Assembly: GCA_013397795.1 (NCBI GenBank) | Contig: VZTJ01006074.1 | Span: 1,155,529-1,219,528 of the forward strand | Direction: 5' to 3' | From: Orthonyx spaldingii | Taxonomy: Eukaryota; Chordata; Aves; Passeriformes; Orthonychidae | Length of the DNA stretch: 64,000 nucleotides | Shown: positions 47,701 through 59,700 of the stretch, in pieces | How the letters are laid out: each line of letters starts with the position of its first letter | Position numbering within the stretch: position 1 is the stretch's first letter | Made by a program: the position numbers and the translations under genes | The notes under the pieces: generated by a model | Told to the model about the DNA's origin: nothing | The model's database searches: none | Seen by the model: only the letters and a program-made list of their open reading frames with translations

Positions 47701-50700
47701 TCTATTTCAGCATTGTTCTTTGTGTAGAAATAATAAAGTTTTAATTCTCTGTTTGTTAGGTTCTCAGCTGTGAGTGCACATAAAATTGAGCTGCTAATTA
47801 TCCTCTCGTGGGCATTCAAAATGCTGTTGCCAGTTCTTATGAAGATCCTGCAAGTATCATTTTAGTCAGTGTTTTCCTGACAATACAGATTAACAGACTC
47901 ACGTGAGAGTTCTTGTTTGCATTACAAAGGGGGGAAAAAGTGATCCTTAGTGGACCTAACAAGGTCTTGTTAAAATGAATACTAAAGACTGAAAAATACA
48001 GAGAAAACCGAGGAGTACTATAAAAAAAATCTGGAGTGAACCCTCACAAAGTTCAGGTTCTGGTGAAGTCAATTTCAAAACTCAATTACTGGAATACAAT
48101 GCTAAATTTTCATCTGTTTTTCTCAAATGCTAATTTTTAAAGTGCTGATAGGTAGTCTTTAGCTTCTGAGCTTGCTGGAATGTATGGCAGAGCTGCCACT
48201 GACTTCAGTTCATGTTGGATGGCTCCAGAAAATAGGAACATTGGCTTTGCAATATGGTCATCAGATGTATGCTGTATTACTAGGGAGAGGACAATGTGCT
48301 GGACTGTGTCCTGATGCAGTGGTGGAGAGAACCAGATGGGGGAAAGTCTGGTGAAGGCTGTATGGAATTCATAAATTCTCAAATTCTTTAAAAAAAATAT
48401 TGTTTTTGCAGAACCCATTCACTGTGTGAGGATGCGTCTTCAGAACTGCAGGGAGTCATTTCTGTTGAGGGAGGACACATACCTGAATCCCAGACGAGCT
48501 CCTTCACCGGCAGGGGAGCAATGGCAAGGTAACATACAAACTTACACAATTTCCAGTATTAAGTTCATTTTGCTGAAGGAGACTGGTCACAATTTGGAGG
48601 CAAAGAAAGAAGAGACATCGCTTTCCAAAGAAAATGGATAGAGTGCAGCTGAAGAAAGTCTGTAAGAAGTAACAGAAGTTGTATTTGACCTTGATTCATC
48701 ACTTGCTTATTGCTAATAAAAATATTAGAATCTGTGAAAGGCTGAATAAGCCCAAACAAATTTGTTAAATGTATAAAAAATAAATTATTTTTACGTAATT
48801 GTATCTGAAAATACATTGAATGCTGGAGAAATGCATGAAGTGAGGCCAGACTAAAATAAATGGGTAAGTGTTTGGTTCTGGCTGATAGCTGATATTTGTT
48901 TCCTGTCAAATAAAACATAATGATTGTTTCCTTTCAGTAGATGGCTCTGGCAACAGAGGAGAAAAGGGATCTTTTTTTCGAGTGCAAGAATTTCTCTCAG
49001 TTTTTAGAATCCAATTATGTTTATAATGGATTTGGAGCCTTAGTCAGCAGAATTGAAGCTAACCATTGTCTTAAATTGTTTATATTACTGGGACTTAAAC
49101 CTGAAGTGGAGCTTCAAAACCTTATTGTGTCTGCTTTGCATCTGAAACTGCAGGGCTCTGCCTTCAGATACCATTGTTACACACAACACAGACCACAATC
49201 AGTTTAAGCATAGTGTATTTCAAAGAGCAAAGAAAAAATTACTATAAAACTAGGGTCATTTCAAGAGTACTGTTTACACTTCAGCCTTTTGGATAGTGGA
49301 GAATAAACTTGTATTACCCTGCTCAGTTGTCAGATAATGACACCACCAGATGTCGATGACAAAGTCTGCAAGAAGTTGAGTAGATGAAAAAAGATTATAG
49401 GTGTGTGTTTTGTGTAAACATAAAGCACATGAATATATAAATTCATACTGAGAACATACTTTTTAATCTTTGTTTATAGTTTCCTTTACCCTTTTACAGG
49501 ATAGTTTGAATTACATATATGCATAGCTACAGTTATATATGCTTTGAATATACAAGGAAGTTTGTGATGTAAACATGAAGGCCTAGCAATTGAAATATTA
49601 CGGTAGCATAACATGACTCTTGAATAAAAATTCTCAAGGATCTAAGACAACTGCATCTGTTGGACTTCACTGAGTGTCTCACTTTGAGATGTAAAGGCCC
49701 CCACTCGGCAAGAATATTCTGTTGCTCCTGCAGTGCTGATACAGTAGAATAGGAACTGATATGTGAGGTATTTTCCTGATTCACTGCAGAAGGGGATCTG
49801 TGAAATTGTGGCAAGTGACTGGTTTCACACAGTCCATCAAGTTTAATTTTATGACAGGTGGAGATGTGGAGGAAAATCCTCCTCAGCCGGTGCTTGTGGG
49901 GATGTTTTAAGCCATCTTGTGTTCTTGTCTGGTTCAGTTGATTTTGTATGTGTGTTCCGTGCAGGCTGTCACGATTTGTCTTATCTGTAAGGTCATGGGC
50001 CACAAGACACTTGCACCACGAAGACCAAAGGCCTGATTCTTTCCTAGAACGTATCAGAGGGCCGGAGCTCGTGGAGGTGTCCACCAGGCAAAGCAACATC
50101 CGCTCCTTTCTGGGTGCCCGTGAGCGGCCTGGGGGAGGGAACAGGTAAGAATACATGGTTATACTTCAAGTGAAGATGACTGAGGTTATGGTGTTTTCTT
50201 GGTAATTAGGATGTAAGTTGTATTTTAAGAAGAGGATAAGGAGCTTAGCATGGGAGATGAAGGGAGTATCTAATGCTGCCCAGGAATCTTCACATAACCA
50301 AAGTATTACACCTTCAGCAGACTTTCTCTTTCCCCTTCAAACACACTGTGACTAAGATCTTGAAGTAAAGGATTTTGATCATGCTGCTTCAGGCAGAATG
50401 ATTTCTCAGAACTGGAATTTTATCATGTGCAACTTGATTTTGTTAATCTCCTCTCTACTGAGGCGAATTCAATTTCTATTTCAAGAATCTAGGATGCTTC
50501 TACTTTTGGCTTTTCTGGATCTTAATGTGCATTATCTGCAAGTGTTAGGAAACTCCAAAGAAGCAGTTGTGCAAAAAGTGTCATTGCTTTGTTATACCTA
50601 CTCAAAAGTTCATCTCATGACATTACAAAAAGTTTCTGATGCAGAAATGACAAAATTGTTTGGATGCTGATTTCACTTATTAACACACACACAGTCTTTG

Positions 50701-53700
50701 GTATGGAAGGCAGGTTCAGTCTTAATTTTTTTCCAATAAGACAACAGAGGAACCTTTATGTGTTTGCAGTTCATTGACTTGATGAATTATTATTACTTTA
50801 TAAATGTATGATATGAAGTTTTAAATTTAACTCCAGCTAAAATGGGAAAATGAAGTCCCAAGACAAAAGCTAACTTTCTGTTTGGCATTAGTCTTTGAAG
50901 CAGGGATTCCCATATTTTTTTGTGTAATTAAAGATTGGAAGGTAAGCAAGTAATATGTTTCAAAAATCTCATCTGGTAATTCAGATTAAGGCAAAAATCT
51001 TTGAAGGTCCATGCATTATACAGATTACTTTGATTTGTTGTGATCCAGCACAGCCTTATTATCTTCACTTCATCTACTCCTTAGAAATTCTGCTCAAGAG
51101 CACATTTTATTGAATTAGCCAGAGTGTTGCCTGATTTCTCAGGTGTCTGGATCAGTAGAAACTGCAGATGGGAAGTAATTAGAGAGGATGACATTGATCC
51201 TGGGCCAACAAACCTCTGTATAAGGCTATTCGAAGTGAGTTTGAAGGCACCCATCGTTGCCTTCTCAGTTTTACGCTGTTGCTGGTTGACAGTAACTCCC
51301 AGTTGTTGTACCGTGGAGGCTTAATTCCGCAGCAGTGGTAGGTGTGCTCATTACTTATCCACGAGCCTTGACACTGCATCTGTGAAGAAGACTTGAAGGA
51401 TTGAAGAAAGCTTAAAATAGTAGCCCAATGAATACAGGGCTAAAAATAGTGAGGTGCATCTTGCCATGCACTAATAGGCCTAAGAACAAGCTTCGGACAT
51501 CAGATGTGATCACAAATGTGTATGCTAAGCACATGGCGAAAAGGAACTGGTGCCTTGAAGCAGTTATGCAAAGGGACTTCTCACAGCAGTCAAAATTGAC
51601 CTTGCTAATCTTATCAGTGCATATGTGAGAAGCTCGTGAGTCAGTCTGCCCTGTCAGTAAACACGTGCGTGAAATACCAACAGTCCTTACACTCTTTAAT
51701 GTGTTTTATTTAACTTGCTTGCAGTCACTGGCCCTTGGCCAGATTCAATGTCAACTTTAGCAACAACACCAATGAAGAGTAAGTACTGCTAACTTCCAAA
51801 GACCTTTCTACTACCAGCACCTTCTCTTTTTCCCTATCCAGCCTAATAACATTTGTAGTATAAACTCCTTAGTTCTCCCTAAGCCTTTCCTAAGAACATA
51901 GTTTTATTATAGAGAAGGGTCTAGTTTTCTTAGTATGAAAATCATCCTTTGTGCTGCCTGTGAACATCTTCTTGTCTGAAGTTACCCTTTCATCTGAAGG
52001 AGTGAATTTGGCTACGTGTTTAGTCCCTACCTTCTGTAGTTCAGCTGGCTGATTTTACTGCACTACCAATTCATGCATTAATTTTTCAGTTTTTAAATGA
52101 AATTCATATATTAATTTTCTAATAGTGGTTTTCCTCTTTTAACACACTGGTCCCTTTTTGCAAATGAAGTGCCCCAGAAATTTCAGGTTGTCACATGAGA
52201 AGTGGATACTGATGAGGGTACCAAAACCCACTTACGTGTGCATCTTTTTAAAGCATGTGTTTCAGTTCAGCAGATACTGTTGTTTTAGAGAGAGTGACAG
52301 GCACCACAATAAGGCTGGTATTGCCACAGAAGCTCTGACAGGAGCTGTCCTTTTGAGTCTATTTTATATAATTGACAAGCTATTTCACAGTGTTATACCA
52401 AAGAAAAATCTATTGAACAATGTGAAGAGGTTCTGTAATTTAAAATCACCAACACCAATGTTTGTTGCTTGTCTTAGACCACAGCTACTGAAGACATATC
52501 TGTTCTTTAGTATCCAGCAGCAGATCTGTTCTCATGCATAATGATAGTAACTTTTTTTCATTGCTTTCCAGATGAAAACAAAAAAATTACGAATAATCAG
52601 TACATCTTCTAATTGTGTCAGAAATACTTCTAGAAAACTCTTGGGTTTTTTTCTCTCCAAATAATTCTGGCATAGGCAAGTTTAAACTGTACATTTTAAA
52701 TGATGCTGCAAAACCTTTGTGCACATAGCTGAACAAGAGATCTTCCTGCTCCTAAAGCAACTTTTTGGTTTGGTTTGCATAACTTTTATTCTAAAAGAAA
52801 ATCTGTGTGCAGTGAACAGTGCTAGAAATGTGCAGATTTTTATTTAGACTGATATAAAAGAAGCGCTATAAGCTTGGAGCCGAGACAGCTAGACGGAGCC
52901 CAAAGGGCTGATTAGGAGGGAAATACTTCTGCCTTACTCTGACAGTGTACCTTGGGCAAAACTTTCATCCTTTCAATGTTTCATTATTTTTAGATGAAGA
53001 CAAGACCTGTCTGTCTACCTGCCCAGCAGTCTGAAACATACTTGATTTGCAAAGTACTTGACAGATGAGAAATGCAAATATTTGACTCATTCAAAAACTA
53101 TGACAGTGTTTTTATAAAGGCTTGATGAAGTAGTTTTCGAAGCCTAAAGCTGCAGACAGAAACACAACTTGGATGCCGTGTGAAAATACAGCATGGATGC
53201 TGCTGTGTTGGGGTCAAAGAGGACAGACACAAATTGTTTTATTAGTTACTGGATTCCAGTTTACTCAGTGTCACTGGTAAAGAAAAAGAAATGTGGACTT
53301 TTCACTGTGTTAAAGACCTAAGTATGCCAGGGCTTAGGGAACTGTGTGTGATGCTTACAAGTCTTTGATCATGGCCAACCTTTTCCTCTGAGTGACTTCC
53401 ATTGCCAGACTGCAAGTAGATGGGAGTGTGGTAAGATGGAAGGTGAACATCAGCAGAAAGGTGAACAGAGGCAACATAAATGGAAGAAACTCACTTACAA
53501 AAAGTACCTGTAGTTGACAGATGAGTTTGTAGGAGATCTCAGGCCAGAGAAAAATAGTATCAGCATTAGATGCTGTGTGAAATAATGTTTTTTCACTTTT
53601 AAAAATATAAAACATAAACATAGGAGGGAGTTGGAATTGTCAAAATATTCCTTCCAAAGTTCACCACCACTGAGACTTTTTGATTGATTCTTAATTTCAA

Positions 53701-56700
53701 CCTACTTTTCCCTGCATAACAAGATCCACAAATGTACAGTGGCCTTACTCTTTGAAAAATCTGTTTACTCATCATAACTCATCCTTTCTGGTAAGAATGC
53801 CATGCATTTGAAGTATTGAGGAGCCACATTAATGGTAACAACAGCAGCTGTGCATTTGCCTTTAGATCAGACACCATGCATAGTAATCTGCAGTGAAGTC
53901 CTGACATGTTTTATAAACAGGAGGGAGTTTTGGGAGCAGATTAGAAAATGAAGCAGTAAAGTTCTGGACAGTCAGTGACAGAGAAATAAATTCTTGAGAA
54001 GCATCTCCCACCGCTGTGTAGGAATCAGCCATGGTAAATGAAAAACTCTTTGATTTGAGATGCATGTAGACATAGAAGATCAGTCAAGCCAAAGGTTCTT
54101 TTCTCCTCCAGTTCTGGTCCCTTTCAGTGTATAATTTTGAAGGTTTCAGTGGTGTTGGTCAGCTTGGTAGGTATTTCCCTGGATGTGGCAGAGTGTAGAA
54201 TCTCAGCACATTTTAGCAAATGAGTCTTGGCTTTTCCAAAGTACACTGTGGTGGTGCACCACTGTGGAAAGGTCTAAGGGTAAGATTTGTAACAGGTGCT
54301 CACTGCTGATTGGTGGAAGCTGCTACTATCTTAAAAGTGGTGGCTGTCATCTCCTTTGGAGTGCTTCTTTCTCCCTGTAACAAGCACATTCCTAGATGTG
54401 ACTGCCATTCACAGCACAGACCCTTGTGGCCTGAGCAATATGAGCAAGTGTGCATGGAAAGCACAAGTCCTGTAAGCAGTATTATTGCATATTCTGTCCT
54501 TGCTGTAGGATGTTGCCATCACTGAACTCATTTGTCCTTTCTTGACACCAGTGCAAAGGGAGACTCAGACCCAGTCTTGGCACTTCAGAGGAGAACACAA
54601 AGCTCCCATGGGAGCAAGAATCCATGGCTTTCATTCAAACCAGACATTATGTGTGGGGAATTGTGTTATCCACGTACGCTGTAGTGTGAGGAACACTCTT
54701 AGGCTTTTCTGTCTAAGGGGGACACTTTCAGCTTCAAGGATTAGACAAATTTCAAATAAAAAGAAGGAGATCTCAGATGATGGATTTGCTGCTTGTGTAA
54801 ATGAGCACCGTTCTTCACATCACATCACATGATTCTTGACCAAGGCATGTAGCAAATCTAGCGTTAAGATTGACAGAATCTTGAGAAAGACACTAATTTT
54901 CTGCAGGTTTGAAAAGTATTTGTGGGCCTGTTTGCATAAATTAACATATTTCAAGACTCTTCAGACAAACTTAAGAATGGGGCAAGTCATATCCAGAGGC
55001 AGTTAATTAATTAAAATTTTGCTGGTTTTAAATAATCATGAGAGAAGATTCAGCCTCATTTTGTGTAATTACCATTAAAGCTTCAGACAGTCACGGTGAG
55101 GTTTTGGCTGTGCAAAGAACGTTAACAGTTTGTTAAGCCATTTCACGTTCTGTCATCATTTGATAGGTTTCTTTTGAAATGCCTGGATTCTTAAGAGTCA
55201 GTCAAACTGAAAGCATTTGCTTACAATCAGCCTGATACACTGATGTCTGAAAAGGCCAATAAGGTGTGGGTGACTAATGCAGAGAATCAGCCAGCTGGTT
55301 ACCTGGTGTGATAGTGCGGTGCTGTCAGGGTAAGAGGTCTCAGCCTGTAAACCCTTTTTTCCAGTAGGATCCCTGTCCTACTCTGTCCGCAGCCTAGTCT
55401 AGTTTCCCAAACCTCCACTCTCTCCCTTAACTGCTCACTACTGGTAATATTGCTAAGCCTTGCATTATGTTGTACAGCAAAAAGGAAGAAAAGAAAGATG
55501 TTAAAGAGGAGAAAAAAGAGGACAAGAAAGAGGAAAAGAAAGAGGAAAAAAAAGAGGAAAAGAAAGATGACAAAAAAGATGGCAAAAAAGATGATAAGAA
55601 AAAGGAAGAGTAAGTATAAAGAATGAATGTGTGATTGAAACACATCTCCTACACTACAAAACATAGTATAGCTTTTCATTCTAACACTTTTACAATTTTT
55701 GTGCTGTAGACTGCAGATTCTTAGCCTGTCAAATCTTTAATACATTTTCCCCTTTGGGAAGGTTTCAACTGCTCAGCAAAGTTGTTGCATCTTGGAGACC
55801 TGTATTTAGATCTTTCAGAAACAGCTTCCTATGTCAGTAAAAGGGAATTGAACTACCTCTGGTCATTTTGAGTTGAAGTTCACTTTTTAATGACGAGAAC
55901 ACTTTAGGACAGCAGCTTGCTTTGCAGAGCTATACAGACTTTTCATTGTTCCAGAATTTCCATAGCGATTCAGAGCACATGAACCAAAAGTCTGGTTCAT
56001 CTTACCATGTAGAAATTTCTTACATGTAGAAAATTAAAGCTTTGCTAGTAAGTTTAGTTATTTCACTGACTAGTATATTTAATTGCTTAATATGGTGCAG
56101 TTCATTGCTAGTGATCACTAAAATTTGCTTCTGTTGGTTAGGAGATGGTGTATTTCTGCAACAAAATGAGTAATTTGAATGCTTTTGAGAGAAATGGATC
56201 TTGTTCTTGCATTGTTCCCCTAAAGTTGACCCAAATATAGTACAATTTAGTATTACCAGCAATTAAAAGTAACAATGATGGCAGATAAAAGTAGAATGCA
56301 TTTGAGTGGACTTCACAGTTAAGGAGAATGTTAGAGTAATACATACTGTAGGTTTATATGTATGTTTGTGGTGACGCCTGCTATAGAGACATGGGAGTAT
56401 TCCAAATGGAATCCGATTGATCTCAAGATCTTTAATTAATCAAAGCTTTTAATTTGTTTTTCCAATTGGAAAGCCTTTGTTCTAAGCACTCTCTTTTGGC
56501 TTTAATTACTATGTAGTGAAAGCTTGTCAGATGGGTTGTCTGGTATTTCATCTTCATTGCCTGCATGGATGCTTTCTCTTCTCAGGCAGCTGTGTGTTCA
56601 TGACAAGATCAGCAGTCTCAAGAAGAGAGAGATCCAGCAGGTTGCTTGCTTACGTTTCCAGTATAAATCTGCATGTTTTACTTTCCAGGCCGAAAAAGGA

Positions 56701-59700
56701 AGTCTTTGTGGTAGATCCTTCAAGCAATCTGTACTACAACTGGCTGACCATAATTGCAGCACCTGTGTTCTATAACTGGTGTATGCTAGTGTGCAGGTAT
56801 GGGTTTAAGTTAATAACAATTTTACATTTCAATCACTGTGTTTCCTATGTAAATCACCCTTTTACCTCCCTGCGCTATCTTTTGGGTGACTTACTTAGAA
56901 GATATACAGTTCGTATACTTTTAGGGATATATGATATGCGTACCACTGAATGGATTGCCAATGTTTCTTTTTTTTTTTTTTTCCTTTTAGTCTAAAAGCA
57001 GGTGGATGTAACTTGCAATGAGCATCTTCGTGAGCGCTGGTGTGGCCTTCGTGTGCCACCTGCTGGCTGGCGGCTGAGCTGTGTCCTGGCCACTGCAGCC
57101 AGCTGCCTTTATAAAGCACTGCCAGGGATCAGGGCTTCCCACAACCATGGAGAGAACAGAAGCGAGGGGTGTGGGCAGTGATGGGGCATCTTAAATTCAT
57201 ATAATGCATCTTCTGGGTGCTCAAAGGGCAGGAAGATTTAACTCGAGTATTTCTTTTCCATGGTAGAATGTGGAAATCTACATGGAGTGAAAGTGATGGA
57301 GGGCTGTGGAAATGGTTTCCTTACACTGTGTAAGACGGTAGGGAGAGATGAGGATGGCTTGCCACTGAGAAACGAATCTTTTGTTTGGGAATTATCTTCA
57401 TGGAGATGTGTATCCTGTGAAATCCTCCATAAGTGCACTTGTGTGGCATATATGTTTGAGTTTTATTCCTGTCCAGAACACCTTTGAATTCTGAAAGATC
57501 CTGGTGTCTGTTTGGACATAGCTCTAGTGTGCAGCTGTCTGGGCATGGAGATATGCTGCCTGTAATATTTCTGTTCCAGAAATGTGTACTAACATGCTGC
57601 TAGGGCACATAATGTAAGTACTCTGCTTATGCAGCTAACCTAATTTTTAAAAAAATCTTTGTTTCTTTAGAGCCTGCTTTGATGAGCTACAAATGGACCA
57701 TGTTAAAATGTGGCTGTTCTTGGATTATCTCTCTGATGTTGTTTATGTTATTGACATGTTCGTCAGATTCAGAACAGGTGAGTCTTTCTGGGATTTTAGG
57801 GTTGTTTTCAAATACTGCATGTGTACGAAGGATGGAAACAAAAATTCCCCTGTGGGGTCTGACCAGTGTAATATCCTGTCTCTGTCAGAACCAAACAGTG
57901 GAGGCTTTTGCAAGATGAAGTGTTGGATTTATTTAAGGCTAGACATTCCAACACTTGCTGTTTGCTTGTCTGTAAATTCAGTTCTGTCAGTGATAGGTGT
58001 GCCAGATGCTGAGTGAATAGCCACTGTAACAGGCTGTGCGGGAAAGTGACAATAGGGCACTTGGGACAAGAAACCAACTTCACCCCACAAGTGCTGCTTT
58101 CTTAACGAAGTTGTGCAACATCCTGGTCAGAAGTGGTTATTGAGTTGGTCAAGTGCAAGATCTGGCACCTGCCTTCAGTCTGTGGTCCTATGTGTGGAAC
58201 AAGCAGTGCGGCCCCTCTGCCACCAGCTGTGCTTCCTGCAGCCTCTGTGGGGTCCTGACTGGGTTTCCCACTGCCTGGTGATGGGATAGGGTTAACCCAG
58301 GAACCTCTGCTTAGGTCCTGCCTTCCTGGAGGAAGTGTGAACCTAGAGGATCCGTGAGGGCCGTGCCATGTTAGGTGTGAAGTGATTCTCTTCAGCTTCT
58401 TCTCCCTGTTTCTGTAATCCAGGCAGGCTGAGATTCTACCCTTGAAGTGGTATCTGCTTTAAATTGAACAAGGTCATAATATAGGTATAAGCAATGACAT
58501 AAAATGATTCATATCACCAAGTTGCTGAATAGTCCTTGATGCACTTTGGTGCTTGCACTTTGGTCCATGCCAGCGAGCATTCAGTGTCTGGGCACAGCTA
58601 GGAGGACAGCAGAGGTTGGGTGTTATTCATGGTGTTGTTTTTGGAGGGGCCTGGAAGAACTTACATGTGAATAGAAGCTGTCATGGTAGCTGGACTCAGG
58701 GCCAGAAAACATTTAGTGTCTCATTCTGTTCACTGGACAGCCTCAAAATGTCCCTTGAAAGGATCCAAAACAACACTGATCATTAAAAAACTAGAGTAAT
58801 TTTAAATCTTTCATTTTAACATCCATTTATATCTATTTATTTATTTATTTAAAGTTGTGCTGACAGCTTGATGTTAATTATAGCCTGTGACAAGTTGTAA
58901 ACATAATTATAAGATGGGCTAAATATGCCGTCATGTGGGAAGCACACAACTCATGGCAAACCAAATTCTTAAACTTAGCAAGTACCTTGTTCAACAGGAA
59001 AGTCAGTTTCAGGTACCTAAATCACAAGACTGCTGTCTTTGGGGCAGAATGGCAGGGGGGTTTATCTTCTTTGTGTAGTTAAAATGTCAATTGTGCCAAT
59101 TTAATTTACCTTCTGCAGTTATATCTGTAACTGTAATGGGAATGAACAGAGCAGAAATTAGGCATGTTCAGACAATGCAAGTTAAAATTTCCATGGGCTG
59201 ACCTGATGATGATTATATAGCTGTTAAAGCCTGGCTAGCATTTGAATTTGCAGGCCTGGGTTGCAATTGCAGAACTGCTGCAGCCATCTCCCAAATGCTT
59301 CAGTGCAGGTGTCTGCTGTGGTTCCAAACACTCCAAGAAAGCAGTCGCGTCTTTTAGGCGGCAAAATCTTTGTCAACTCTCTTAACAGTCCCTCCCGGCT
59401 CTGCCTTTGCCTGCTGCCTTTTTCCTGTGAGTCTGCAAGGTCCATCTGCCTTTGGGGAAGAGCGTGACTTCCTGCTGTCTGAGGGCAGGGTCTGGCTTTG
59501 AACTGAGATCTGGGTAGCCCCATGACCACTCTGATCATCATCTTCTCCATGGTGCTTTTCTGGGCTGCTGGGCCAGCTGGACTGTATTTCACCTATTTGG
59601 TGACTGCACTGTGAAACAGAAAAGATTCATGTCTCAGCAGTTGGTTGTATTTAGCATACCCTGTGTTCTGATGCTTTCAAAAGATTTTACTGTAAGACTG

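Noticed and set aside
49533..50156. 207-codon antisense frame overlapping CNGA3 coding exon 3
   Set aside because: Shadow frame opposite a real exon, extending into intron. No recognisable domain.
55299..55679. 126- and 72-codon antisense frames rich in Phe, Leu and Ser
   Set aside because: Complement of the polypurine Lys/Glu exon. The hydrophobic composition is an artefact.
56516..56995. 159-codon + frame
   Set aside because: It is CNGA3 coding exon 6 read through both flanking introns. The splice sites define the exon.
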